A DNA stretch of 64,000 nt from Prevotella sp. oral taxon 376 (lineage in GTDB: Bacteria > Bacteroidota > Bacteroidia > Bacteroidales > Bacteroidaceae), in NCBI RefSeq assembly GCF_003043945.1, contig NZ_PYXG01000001.1, positions 1,842,501 through 1,906,500 on the forward strand, read 5' to 3'. Shown here piece after piece: positions 44,779 through 53,988 of this stretch (its first letter is position 1; every line of letters starts with the position of its first letter). The notes below the pieces were generated by a model. That model saw only the letters and a list, made by a program, of their open reading frames with translations, was not told the DNA's origin and made no database searches. The position numbers were made by a program, and so were the translations under genes.

Positions 44779-46185
44779 ATGAAGCAATTTATGGATAAAG
44801 ACTTCCTGTTGGACACGGAGACCGCCCAGGATCTCTTTCATCAGCATGCGGCAAAAATGCCCATCATCGACTACCATTGCCATCTGGATCCTCGGATGGT
44901 AGCTAAGGATCATCGGTTTAAGAATATCACGGAACTTTGGCTTGGGGGCGATCATTATAAGTGGAGAGCCATGCGGAGTAATGGTGTTGACGAAAGATAT
45001 ATAACGGGGGAGGCCTCGGACTGGGAGAAATTTGAGAAATGGGCAGAGACTGTACCTTATTTATATAGGAACCCCCTGTATCATTGGACGCACCTTGAGC
45101 TGCGCACCGCGTTTGGCATTCAGAAGTTATTGACACCAGAAACCGCCCGTGAAATCTATGATGAATGTAACGAGAAACTGCTGCTGCCGGAATTCTCGGC
45201 ACGGGGATTGATGCGGAAATATAATGTGAAATGCGTCTGTACGACTGACGATCCCGTAGATGACCTTCGTTGGCACAGGGCAATCCGGGACAGTGGATTT
45301 GAAATCAAGGTGTTGCCGGCATGGCGTCCTGACAAGGCGATGGATATAGACAAGATGGGATTCAATGACTATATCAACAAATTAGCAGAAGTTTCTGATA
45401 CCAATATTGTTACATTTAAAGACCTGATGGATGCCCTGCAGAAGAGACACGACTTCTTCGGAGAAAATGGGTGCAGGCTCTCGGACCATGGTATAGAGAA
45501 GTTTTACGATGAGTTTTATTCCGATTCCCAGATAGAGACGATTTTCTCCAAAGCCATGCGGGGCATGCAGTTGAGTGTCCAGGAGATACACCAATACAAG
45601 AAGAGTTTCCTTGCCTTGAACGCGGAAATGGATGCCGATGCGGATTGGACACAACAGTTTCACTATGGGCCGATGCGGAATAATAACCAAAGGATGTTCA
45701 AACAGATAGGTCCAGACACGGGTTTTGACTCGATAGGAGAATGCGACACGGCCTTGGCGATGAGCCATTTTTTCAATTACCTGAATTCAGAAAGCAAACT
45801 GACCAGGACCATCATTTACACCCTGAACCCCAGTGCCAATGAAATGGTGGCCTCCATGATAGGTAATTTCCAGGACGGAAGTGAACCCGGGAAGATGCAG
45901 TTTGGAGCGGGGTGGTGGTTTAATGACAATCTGGATGGCATGCGCAGGCAGATGGAGGCGCTCTCCAATCTTGGGCTATTGTCTCGCTTTGTCGGAATGC
46001 TTACCGACTCCCGCTCGTTCTTAAGCTATCCCCGCCATGAGTATTTCAGAAGATTGTTGTGCAATATCCTGGGGAGTGAGGTGGAAAATGGGCTGTTGCC
46101 CGCAGACGGCGAGCCGCTTTGTCGCATGGTTGAAGACATTAGTTATAACAACGCCTATCGCTATTTCAGATTCTTTGATTTCTGA
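44779..46185 (+). CDS. uxaC: Glucuronate isomerase
   Basis: A 468-aa isomerase converting glucuronate to fructuronate and galacturonate to tagaturonate, the first step of hexuronate catabolism. The amidohydrolase-fold metal site is IIDYHCHLDP (residues about 29-38). Other UxaC motifs are CTTDDPVDDLRWH and GAGWWFNDNLDGMRRQMEAL. No other hexuronate genes are next to it. Confidence 0.94.
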   Translation: MKQFMDKDFLLDTETAQDLFHQHAAKMPIIDYHCHLDPRMVAKDHRFKNITELWLGGDHYKWRAMRSNGVDERYITGEASDWEKFEKWAETVPYLYRNPLYHWTHLELRTAFGIQKLLTPETAREIYDECNEKLLLPEFSARGLMRKYNVKCVCTTDDPVDDLRWHRAIRDSGFEIKVLPAWRPDKAMDIDKMGFNDYINKLAEVSDTNIVTFKDLMDALQKRHDFFGENGCRLSDHGIEKFYDEFYSDSQIETIFSKAMRGMQLSVQEIHQYKKSFLALNAEMDADADWTQQFHYGPMRNNNQRMFKQIGPDTGFDSIGECDTALAMSHFFNYLNSESKLTRTIIYTLNPSANEMVASMIGNFQDGSEPGKMQFGAGWWFNDNLDGMRRQMEALSNLGLLSRFVGMLTDSRSFLSYPRHEYFRRLLCNILGSEVENGLLPADGEPLCRMVEDISYNNAYRYFRFFDF

Positions 46186-46212
46186 GAATTTTGTTAATTA
46201 ATTCGCTAAATC

Positions 46213-46244
46213 TTTGCAACTTTCAAAAAATAGTATTAAATTTG
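46213..46244 (+). promoter_or_regulatory. Promoter of the Wza-like lipoprotein gene
   Basis: TTTG at 46213-46216 and TAAATTTG at 46237-46244 are separated by 20 bp. Transcription should begin near 46250, which excludes an upstream ATG at 46246. Confidence 0.65.
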
Positions 46245-46278
46245 CTTGATTTTTATGGGCAACACGAAATTTTATAAT

Positions 46279-47079
46279 ATGAAAAAAAACCTGATTCCAT
46301 TCATCGCATTGCTGATGATTGTGCTTGTCGGAAGTTGTGCAGGCAGCAAGAAAGTGGCTTATTTCCAGAATATTGATTCTGTTAGTCTCGCGGCTTCAAG
46401 AGGCCTGTATGATGCAAAGATCATGCCCAAGGACATGCTTACCATCACCGTAAACACTCTGACTCCGGAAGCTGCGCTGCCATTTAACCTGGCTATATCT
46501 AACAGTATTGGTTCCAAAGGCCAACTGAACGGAGGTTCTGGCTCTCTTCAGGGTTATCTGGTTGATAACGATGGTTATATTAATTTCCCGGTTGTGGGGA
46601 AATTGCATGTTGCCGGTCTGACTAAGAATGAGTGCCAGGATTTGGTTACAAGCAAGATAGCGCCTTATCTTTCAAAGACCGAGATTCCGATTGTTACGGT
46701 TCGTATGTCAAGTTATCATGTTACGGTCATGGGTGAGGTTGCCTCCCCTAAGGTTGTTCAGGTTGAGACAGAGAAAATGAGTGTTCTCGAAGCTCTTGCC
46801 CAAGCAGGCGACTTGACCATCTATGGCAAGCGTAACAATATCATCTTGATTCGCGAGGACGCTAATGGCGAGAAGAGAGCGCACCGCTTGAACTTGAATG
46901 ATGCGCACATCATAAATTCTCCCTATTATTATTTACAGCAGAATGATGTAATCTATGTAGAACCCAATAAGGTTAAAGCCAAAAACTCGGGAATCGGCCA
47001 ATCGACGACCATCTGGTTCTCGCTCGTGAGTATCGTAACCTCGGTGGCCGCCTTAGTCGTAAACATAGTGAGAAACTAA
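46279..47079 (+). CDS. Polysaccharide export lipoprotein (Wza/BexD family)
   Basis: A 266-aa outer-membrane export protein. The signal peptide ends in a lipobox (LVGSCAGSK), so Cys20 is probably lipidated. A polysaccharide-export domain follows (IMPKDMLTITVNTL, GYLVDNDGYINFPVVGKLHV) and a SLBB-like segment (VTVMGEVASPKVVQ, DLTIYGKRNNIILIRE). A C-terminal hydrophobic helix closes it (VSIVTSVAALVVNIV). The usual tyrosine kinase/co-polymerase partner is not adjacent. Confidence 0.88.
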   Translation: MKKNLIPFIALLMIVLVGSCAGSKKVAYFQNIDSVSLAASRGLYDAKIMPKDMLTITVNTLTPEAALPFNLAISNSIGSKGQLNGGSGSLQGYLVDNDGYINFPVVGKLHVAGLTKNECQDLVTSKIAPYLSKTEIPIVTVRMSSYHVTVMGEVASPKVVQVETEKMSVLEALAQAGDLTIYGKRNNIILIREDANGEKRAHRLNLNDAHIINSPYYYLQQNDVIYVEPNKVKAKNSGIGQSTTIWFSLVSIVTSVAALVVNIVRN

Positions 47080-47086
47080 GAAATAT

Positions 47087-47138
47087 GAAAAATGAAGAAT
47101 GACAATGACCCAAGACATTACATTCTTCATTTTTCTTT
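47087..47138 (+). terminator. Intrinsic terminator after the Wza-like gene
   Basis: GAAAAATGAAGAATG (47087-47101) pairs perfectly with CATTCTTCATTTTTC (47121-47135); a T-rich stretch completes it. Confidence 0.7.
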
Positions 47139-47193
47139 TGAAAGAAAGTCAAAAAAGTTCGTAGTTTGTTAGTTGAAATAAAGGGCATATAAA

Positions 47194-49089
47194 TTGGAAT
47201 CACTAAAACATGAATGTGGAATAGCACTTATTAGACTGCTAAAGCCATTGGAATATTACCATCAGAAGTATGGTACATGGATGTATGCACTCAATAAACT
47301 CTATCTCATGATGGAGAAAGAACATAATCGCGGCCAGGAGGGAGCAGGTATAGCCTGTGTTAAGTTAAAGGCGCAGCCTGGTAATGAATATATGTTTCGA
47401 GAGCGCGCAGAAGGGAAAGACGCCATACAGAATATATTTTCCAATATTTATTCCCAGCATAAAGATTTTTCCCAGGAACAATTGAATGATGTGGAATATG
47501 TCAAGGAAAACCTGACTTTTGCCGGAGAACTGTATATGGGGCACTTGAGATATTCTACGACGGGAAAGAAAGGCATACGCTTTGTTCATCCTTTTCTTCG
47601 TAGAAATAACTGGAGAGCCAAGAATCTCTGCCTCTGCGGCAACTTCAATATGACTAATATTGAAGAGATTTTTGAGAGACTTACCCGACAAGGGCAATTC
47701 CCTCGCATCTATAGCGACAGCTATATTATGCTCGAATTAATGGGGCACAGGCTTGACAGGGAAGTGGAGAGAAACTTCGTTGAGGCTCAAGAGAGAGGCC
47801 TGGAGGATACAGATATCACGCATTATATTGAAGACCATGTAGAAATGAGTAATATGCTCAAGACATCTATGGAAAACTTTGATGGAGGATATGTGGTGTG
47901 TGGCCTTACCGGCTCGGGCGAGATGTTTTCCATGCGGGATCCATGGGCTATTCGCCCGGCCTATTACTATAGGAATGATGAAATTGTAGTTGTCGCTTCT
48001 GAACGCCCGGTATTACAGACTACATTCGAACTGGAATGTGAGGACATACAAGAACTTCCTCCCGGCTGTGCTTTATTGGTGAAGCGTAGCGGAGAATGTG
48101 AGGTGAAACGGATTCTTGACCAGAAGGGGGATTCTGCATGCTCCTTTGAAAGAATTTATTTTTCTCGAGGTTCAGACAAAGATATTTATTTGGAGCGCAA
48201 AAAATTAGGCGAGCAACTTACCCAGCCGGTCTTGGCGGCCGTGGACAATGATACTGAGCACACGGTTTTCTCCTTTATTCCCAATACGGCAGAGGTTGCC
48301 CTCTATGGACTTTTAGAGGGATTCCGTAAGTTTGTGCATGAAAAGAAAATCCATGCGATTTTAAATTTAGGACATACCCCTACGCATGAGGAATTGGATA
48401 GGATACTAAGCCCCTTTGTGAGAAGTGAAAAGGTTGCCTGGAAAGACATTAAGCTTCGCACTTTTATCACGGAAGGTAATTCAAGAAATGATCTGGCCTC
48501 GCATGTGTATGACATAACATATGGAAGCATAGAGCCTTATGTGGACAAGCTTGTAATCATAGATGACAGCGTCGTTCGTGGTACTACATTGAAAGAGAGT
48601 ATTATCCGTATTCTTGACAGGTTGCATCCTAAGAAAATTGTAGTGGTTAGCAGTGCTCCTCAGATTCGATATCCTGATTATTATGGCATTGATATGCCTC
48701 GGTTAGAGGAGTTTTGTGCATTCAGGGCAGCCATGGAATTATTAAAGGACAGAGGGCTGTATCAGCTGATAGATGATACCTACCATAATTGTCAGCAAGA
48801 GCTTTTGAAGCCAAAGGGCGAGATGCGCAATTGCGTTCGGGATGTTTATAATCTATTTAGCGTGGAAGACATAAGTAAGGAAATTGTGGAGATGTTGCGC
48901 CCCGTTGGCGTAACGACGCCGATAGAATTGGTCTTTCAATCTATTGAGGGCTTACATAAGGCAATACCCGAACATAAGGGGGATTGGTATTTCACAGGGA
49001 AATATCCAACCCCTGGAGGAACGAAGCTTTGTAATCAAGCTTTTGTTAATTATATAGAGAGAGTTTATCAATACGAACAAAAATTCTGA
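47194..49089 (+). CDS. Class II glutamine amidotransferase/phosphoribosyltransferase (PurF-like)
   Basis: A 631-aa protein larger than canonical PurF. The N-terminal nucleophile is Cys8 in HECGIALIRL, so a 7-residue propeptide must be removed. EHNRGQEGAGIA, LRYSTTG and CGNFNMTN follow the class II amidotransferase pattern. The C-terminal phosphoribosyltransferase site is VIIDDSVVRGTTLKES (about 447-462). The start is TTG 47194; no in-frame ATG fits. It lies 5 bp before carA and likely forms an operon with carAB. Homologs are annotated amidophosphoribosyltransferase, but it may be a paralog with a different role. Confidence 0.82.
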   Translation: MESLKHECGIALIRLLKPLEYYHQKYGTWMYALNKLYLMMEKEHNRGQEGAGIACVKLKAQPGNEYMFRERAEGKDAIQNIFSNIYSQHKDFSQEQLNDVEYVKENLTFAGELYMGHLRYSTTGKKGIRFVHPFLRRNNWRAKNLCLCGNFNMTNIEEIFERLTRQGQFPRIYSDSYIMLELMGHRLDREVERNFVEAQERGLEDTDITHYIEDHVEMSNMLKTSMENFDGGYVVCGLTGSGEMFSMRDPWAIRPAYYYRNDEIVVVASERPVLQTTFELECEDIQELPPGCALLVKRSGECEVKRILDQKGDSACSFERIYFSRGSDKDIYLERKKLGEQLTQPVLAAVDNDTEHTVFSFIPNTAEVALYGLLEGFRKFVHEKKIHAILNLGHTPTHEELDRILSPFVRSEKVAWKDIKLRTFITEGNSRNDLASHVYDITYGSIEPYVDKLVIIDDSVVRGTTLKESIIRILDRLHPKKIVVVSSAPQIRYPDYYGIDMPRLEEFCAFRAAMELLKDRGLYQLIDDTYHNCQQELLKPKGEMRNCVRDVYNLFSVEDISKEIVEMLRPVGVTTPIELVFQSIEGLHKAIPEHKGDWYFTGKYPTPGGTKLCNQAFVNYIERVYQYEQKF

Positions 49090-49094
49090 TTATA

Positions 49095-50171
49095 ATGAGA
49101 AATGTAACTTTAATCTTATCAGATGGTACAAAATTTCATGGGACATCATTTGGATACGAAGCTCCAGTAGCCGGTGAGGTCGTATTTAATACGGCAATGA
49201 TGGGATACCCTGAAAGCCTTACTGATCCATCGTATGCAGGTCAGTTGCTGGCACTGACATTCCCATTAGTGGGTAATTATGGAGTGCCCCCTTTCACGAC
49301 GGAATCGAGTGGGCTCCCATCTTTTATGGAAAGTGATAAGATTTATGCATCGGCTCTCATTGTTTCAGATTATAGTGAGCAGTATTCTCATTGGAATGCG
49401 GTAGAGAGTCTTGCGGACTGGTTGAGGCGTGAGCATGTGCCAGGTATTATGGGCATAGACACGCGGGAGCTTACCAAGGTTCTTCGTGAACATGGTGTGA
49501 TGATGGGACGGATTCTTTTTGACGACGAGCCGGATAGTTTCCCGGAAGCTAATTATGAAGGTGTTAATTTTGTTGATAGGGTAAGTTGCAAAACTATCAT
49601 TAGATATAATGAAGGTGCAGGGAAAAAAGTTGTATTGGTAGATTGTGGTGTCAAGGCAAATATAATTCGTGAACTGGTTAATCGGAATATGGAAGTAATC
49701 AGGGTGCCTTGGAACTATGACTACACAGGGATGGACTTTGACGGTCTTTTTCTGGCCAATGGACCTGGCAATCCTGATACCTGTGAGGATGCGGTGAAGA
49801 TTATACGAAAGCAGATGGGGATTTCCCGAAAGCCTATTTGTGGCATTTGTATGGGCAACCAGTTGTTGGGAAAGGCATCGGGGGCTGTCATCTATAAGTT
49901 GAGATATGGTCATCGCTCTCACAATCAGCCTGTCCGTTTAGTCGGAACAGAAAAGTGTTATATAACTTCTCAGAACCACGGTTATGCCTTGGATGCTACT
50001 ACCCTGGGCCGGGACTGGCAAGAACTTTTTGTCAACATGAATGACGGCAGCAACGAGGGCATCCGCCATAAGGAAAATCCGTGGTTTTCCAGCCAGTTTC
50101 ATCCGGAGGCATGTTCTGGCCCATTAGATACGGAGTTTATGTTTGACAAATTTGTGGAAGCATTAAAGTAA
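49095..50171 (+). CDS. carA: Carbamoyl-phosphate synthase small subunit
   Basis: A 358-aa glutaminase subunit that supplies ammonia to CarB for arginine and pyrimidine synthesis. Motifs: the N-terminal MMGYPESLTDPSYAGQL, ANGPGNPDTCEDA, and the class I amidotransferase nucleophile in CGICMGNQLLG, with His and Glu in FHPEACSGP. It lies between the PurF-like gene (5 bp) and carB (6 bp). Confidence 0.95.
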   Translation: MRNVTLILSDGTKFHGTSFGYEAPVAGEVVFNTAMMGYPESLTDPSYAGQLLALTFPLVGNYGVPPFTTESSGLPSFMESDKIYASALIVSDYSEQYSHWNAVESLADWLRREHVPGIMGIDTRELTKVLREHGVMMGRILFDDEPDSFPEANYEGVNFVDRVSCKTIIRYNEGAGKKVVLVDCGVKANIIRELVNRNMEVIRVPWNYDYTGMDFDGLFLANGPGNPDTCEDAVKIIRKQMGISRKPICGICMGNQLLGKASGAVIYKLRYGHRSHNQPVRLVGTEKCYITSQNHGYALDATTLGRDWQELFVNMNDGSNEGIRHKENPWFSSQFHPEACSGPLDTEFMFDKFVEALK

Positions 50172-50177
50172 AATATC

Positions 50178-53100
50178 ATGAAGGACGAAAATATAAAGAA
50201 GGTATTATTGCTTGGTTCGGGAGCATTGAAGATTGGGGAAGCTGGAGAGTTCGATTATTCTGGCTCACAGGCTTTGAAAGCTTTGAGAGAAGAAGGCGTG
50301 GTTACCGTACTCATTAATCCGAACATTGCTACTGTGCAGACTTCCGAAGGTGTTGCCGACCAGATATATTTCTTGCCGGTACAGCCATATTTCGTTGAAA
50401 AGGTTATCGAGAAGGAAAGGCCGGATGGGATATTGCTTAGTTTTGGAGGGCAGACAGCTCTTAATTGTGGAGTGGAACTCTATAAGAGCGGTGTACTCCA
50501 GAAATATAATGTACAAGTTCTGGGTACTCCTGTTCAAGCCATAATAGATACAGAAGACCGAGAGCTTTTCATAAAAAGACTGGATGAGATAGAGGTGAAA
50601 ACCATCAGCAGTGAGGCTTGTGAGAGCATTGAGCAAACTCGTAAGGCGGCCTCAGATTTGGGTTATCCTGTTATTATCCGTGCCGCTTATGCCTTGGGTG
50701 GACTTGGTAGTGGATTTGCGGACAATGAAGACGACCTCAATAAGCTTGCCGAGAAAGCATTTTCATTCTCACCGCAAGTTCTTGTGGAGAAAAGCCTAAA
50801 GGGTTGGAAAGAGATCGAATATGAGGTTGTGCGGGATAGATATGACAATTGTATTACGGTATGTAATATGGAAAATTTCGATCCGCTTGGCATTCATACA
50901 GGCGAGTCGATAGTCGTAGCTCCGTCTCAGACGCTAAGCAACAGTGAATATCATAAGCTGCGTGCGTTGTCTATCAAGATTATCCGCCACATTGGGATTG
51001 TAGGCGAATGCAATGTGCAGTATGCTTTTGACCCCAAGAGTGAGGATTACCGTGTCATAGAGGTGAATGCCCGTCTGAGTCGTTCTTCTGCATTGGCATC
51101 GAAAGCCACGGGTTATCCATTGGCTTTTGTGGCGGCAAAGCTTGGCATGGGGTATGGCCTTTTTGAATTGAAGAATTCCGTAACAAAGACAACGAGCGCA
51201 TTCTTTGAACCAGCTCTCGATTATGTTGTGTGCAAGATTCCGCGGTGGGATCTTTCCAAGTTTCGCGGCGTAGACAAGGAGTTGGGCTCAAGCATGAAAT
51301 CCGTGGGAGAAGTGATGGCTATTGGTCGCACTTTTGAGGAGGCCATACAGAAGGGGCTCCGTATGATAGGACAGGGCATGCATGGCTTCGTTGAGAACAA
51401 GGAACTTGAAATAGATGATATCGATGCAGCCTTACAAGAACCTACGGATAAGCGTGTCTTCGTGATTTCCAAGGCAATGCATAGAGGTTATACGGTTGAC
51501 CAGATACATGATTTGACCAAGATAGACAAGTGGTTTCTTGAAAAGCTGAAGCGAATAATCGATATCGATGAGACCTTGAAGAGGTGTAATATCAATACGC
51601 TTGGCAAGGAACTGTTGTGCAAAGCAAAGGTTTATGGGTTCACGGATTTCCAGATAGCTCGTGCCGTAGGGTTGGAACATGAGATCGGAAACATGCACAA
51701 GGCAGCTTTGGTTGTTCGTAATTTGCGCAAGAACTATGCTATTTTGCCAGTCGTAAAGCAGATTGATACACTTGCCGCGGAGTATCCTGCACAGACCAAC
51801 TATCTCTATGTTACCTATTCTGGCGTGCTCTCAGACTTAGAGTTTTATAATGACAAACGCTCGGTCATCGTTTTGGGATCGGGAGCTTATCGCATCGGGA
51901 GTTCTGTTGAGTTTGATTGGTGTGGAGTTCAGGCTTTGAGTACGATACGCAAAGAAGGTTATCGCTCTATCATGATCAACTATAATCCCGAGACGGTATC
52001 TACTGATTATGATATGTGCGACCGTCTCTATTTCGACGAACTCACCTTCGAGCGTGTCATGGATATTATTGAATTGGAGATTCCGCATGGTGTAATTATA
52101 TCTACAGGGGGGCAGATTCCTAACAATCTGGCATTGTGGCTTGATGCTGCAAATGTTCCTATTTTGGGTACGGCCGCCAGGGATATAGACAAGGCAGAAG
52201 ACCGGGCAAAGTTCTCTGCCATGCTTACCGATCGTGGAATCAATCAACCGGAGTGGAGTGCCTTGATGAACATGGAAGATATTGATAAGTTTGTCCATCG
52301 GGTGGGCTTCCCGGTTTTGGTGCGCCCGTCCTATGTACTCTCGGGCGCGGCTATGAATGTTTGCTCCAATGAAGATGAACTGCATCGTTTCTTGCAGCTT
52401 GCAGCTAATGTAAGTGAAGATCATCCCGTCGTGGTGTCGAAGTTTATCGAGAATGCGAAGGAAATAGAAATGGATGCCGTTGCGCGGAATGGAGAAGTCC
52501 TTGCGTATGCAATTAGCGAGCATATTGAGTTTGCGGGAGTGCATTCAGGCGATGCGACGATTCAGTTTCCACCGCAGAAGATCTATGTGGAAACAGTAAG
52601 GCGCATCAAGCGAGTGAGTCGTGAGATAGCTTCCGCCCTCCATATCAACGGACCTTTTAATATTCAGTTTATGGCCCGTGAGAATGATATCCTGGTGATA
52701 GAGTGTAACTTGCGAGCGTCTCGTTCATTCCCGTTTGTGAGCAAAGTGCTCAAGCTGAACCTCATTGAGCTTGCCACAAAGGTGATGTTAGGGATTCCTG
52801 TAGCGAAGCCAAACAAGAATCTTTTCGACCTCGATTATGTGGGAATCAAGGCAAGCCAGTTCTCTTTTAACCGCTTACAGAAGGCGGATCCGGTCTTAGG
52901 AGTAGACATGAGTTCTACAGGTGAGGTCGGATGTCTTGGTGATGATACGAATCAAGCGTTGTTGAAGGCTATGTTGAGTGTAGGACATCGCATACCTAAG
53001 CACACAATACTTCTCTCTACGGGTGGGGCAAAGCAAAAGGCAGAGATGCTGGATGCCGCACGCAGGCTTAAGGGCCAAGGATATGAACTTTATGCTACGG

Positions 53101-53402
53101 GAGGAACATCAAAGTATCTTGCTGAGAATGGAGTGGAGAATACCCGTGTTTATTGGCCTTCCGACGAAGGTTTAGAGCCGCAGGCACTAATCTTGATGCA
53201 TGAGCATAAGATTGATATGGTGGTAAATATACCGAAGGACCTTACGCCGCATGAGTTGACCAATGGTTACAAGATTCGTCGTGCGGCCATAGATTTGAAT
53301 ATTCCATTGATTACCAATAGCCGTCTGGCTGGTGCTTTTATCAATGCCTTTTGTACTTTGAGACCTGAAGACATTGATATCAAGGCTTGGGGAGAATACT
53401 AA
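50178..53402 (+). CDS. carB: Carbamoyl-phosphate synthase large subunit
   Basis: A 1074-aa subunit with the usual duplicated ATP-grasp architecture. The first half opens with LLLGSGALKIGEAGEFDYSG and the second with VLGSGAYRIGSSVEFDWCG. ATP-grasp motifs include AAYALGGLGSGFADN and PSYVLSGAAMNVCSN. The C-terminal 140 residues form the allosteric MGS-like domain (ELYATGGTSKYLAENG). The gene ends 17 bases before a 21-bp perfect hairpin. Confidence 0.96.
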   Translation: MKDENIKKVLLLGSGALKIGEAGEFDYSGSQALKALREEGVVTVLINPNIATVQTSEGVADQIYFLPVQPYFVEKVIEKERPDGILLSFGGQTALNCGVELYKSGVLQKYNVQVLGTPVQAIIDTEDRELFIKRLDEIEVKTISSEACESIEQTRKAASDLGYPVIIRAAYALGGLGSGFADNEDDLNKLAEKAFSFSPQVLVEKSLKGWKEIEYEVVRDRYDNCITVCNMENFDPLGIHTGESIVVAPSQTLSNSEYHKLRALSIKIIRHIGIVGECNVQYAFDPKSEDYRVIEVNARLSRSSALASKATGYPLAFVAAKLGMGYGLFELKNSVTKTTSAFFEPALDYVVCKIPRWDLSKFRGVDKELGSSMKSVGEVMAIGRTFEEAIQKGLRMIGQGMHGFVENKELEIDDIDAALQEPTDKRVFVISKAMHRGYTVDQIHDLTKIDKWFLEKLKRIIDIDETLKRCNINTLGKELLCKAKVYGFTDFQIARAVGLEHEIGNMHKAALVVRNLRKNYAILPVVKQIDTLAAEYPAQTNYLYVTYSGVLSDLEFYNDKRSVIVLGSGAYRIGSSVEFDWCGVQALSTIRKEGYRSIMINYNPETVSTDYDMCDRLYFDELTFERVMDIIELEIPHGVIISTGGQIPNNLALWLDAANVPILGTAARDIDKAEDRAKFSAMLTDRGINQPEWSALMNMEDIDKFVHRVGFPVLVRPSYVLSGAAMNVCSNEDELHRFLQLAANVSEDHPVVVSKFIENAKEIEMDAVARNGEVLAYAISEHIEFAGVHSGDATIQFPPQKIYVETVRRIKRVSREIASALHINGPFNIQFMARENDILVIECNLRASRSFPFVSKVLKLNLIELATKVMLGIPVAKPNKNLFDLDYVGIKASQFSFNRLQKADPVLGVDMSSTGEVGCLGDDTNQALLKAMLSVGHRIPKHTILLSTGGAKQKAEMLDAARRLKGQGYELYATGGTSKYLAENGVENTRVYWPSDEGLEPQALILMHEHKIDMVVNIPKDLTPHELTNGYKIRRAAIDLNIPLITNSRLAGAFINAFCTLRPEDIDIKAWGEY

Positions 53403-53419
53403 AGATTTTGTGGCTTCAT

Positions 53420-53464
53420 ACCCAATACCCCTTGAATGAGCTGCTCATTCAAGGGGTATTGGGT
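53420..53464 (+). terminator. Very long perfect hairpin after carB
   Basis: Two 21-bp arms (53420-53440 and 53444-53464) are perfectly complementary with a 3-base loop. The T run after it is short (TTTG), so it may act as a terminator or as an mRNA 3'-end stabiliser. Confidence 0.7.
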
Positions 53465-53490
53465 TTGCGAATGTTGGATAGTGGCAAACG

Positions 53491-53520
53491 AAAAACCGCT
53501 CAAGGCTTAGCCCCGAGCGG
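53491..53520 (-). terminator. Terminator of the 54-aa lipoprotein gene
   Basis: On the minus strand CCGCTC (53515-53520) pairs with GAGCGG (53496-53501), with GGC/GCC inside, followed by TTTTTCG. Confidence 0.7.
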
Positions 53521-53547
53521 TCGTTTCTCTCATTTTTCAGTTCGAGT

Positions 53548-53712
53548 TTACTCTGCAACGGCTGCGGTATCAACAGCTGCGCTATCAGCAACAGTTGTAT
53601 CAACTACTGCGGTATCAGAATCAGCTGTCTCAGTAGGAGCAGCAGTTTTGTTACCACAAGATGCGAAAGAGATAGCTGCGATAGCTACGAACATTAAAAC
53701 CAATTTCTTCAT
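53548..53712 (-). CDS. Small lipoprotein, 54 aa
   Basis: A short gene on the minus strand, start 53712. The signal peptide ends in a lipobox (ISFASCGNK), so Cys19 is probably lipidated. The mature part is 36 residues of Thr, Ala, Asp and Val in repeats such as TADSDTAVVDTT and VADSAAVDTA. It is flanked by its own terminator (53491-53520) and a minus-strand -7 element TACCTTTG (53764-53771), which supports a real gene. The function is unknown; small entericidin-like lipoproteins are a loose comparison. Confidence 0.75.
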   Translation of the reverse strand: MKKLVLMFVAIAAISFASCGNKTAAPTETADSDTAVVDTTVADSAAVDTAAVAE

Positions 53713-53938
53713 TTTCTTTGCTTTTTAATCTGTAAAACAACTATTATGTTTATTAAAACGATGCAAAGGTAATTATTTTTTTTATACGGCGTTCATTTTT
53801 TTGCGACTTTTTTCTCGGCTCTTTGTAACTTTTTTGTAACTAATTGATTATCAAAAGATTCAAAACTGCTAACAAAAGTTAAACTTTCTGCGCTCGTAAA
53901 CAAAAGCTTGAATTTCCTAAAAATCTACTCCCTGCATG

Positions 53939-53968
53939 TTGGCATATCTAATCTTTTTACTACCTTTG
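53939..53968 (+). promoter_or_regulatory. Promoter of mtaB
   Basis: TTG at 53939-53941 and TACCTTTG at 53961-53968 are 19 bp apart; mtaB starts at 53989. Confidence 0.7.
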
Positions 53969-53988
53969 CATCTATAATTAAATAAGGT

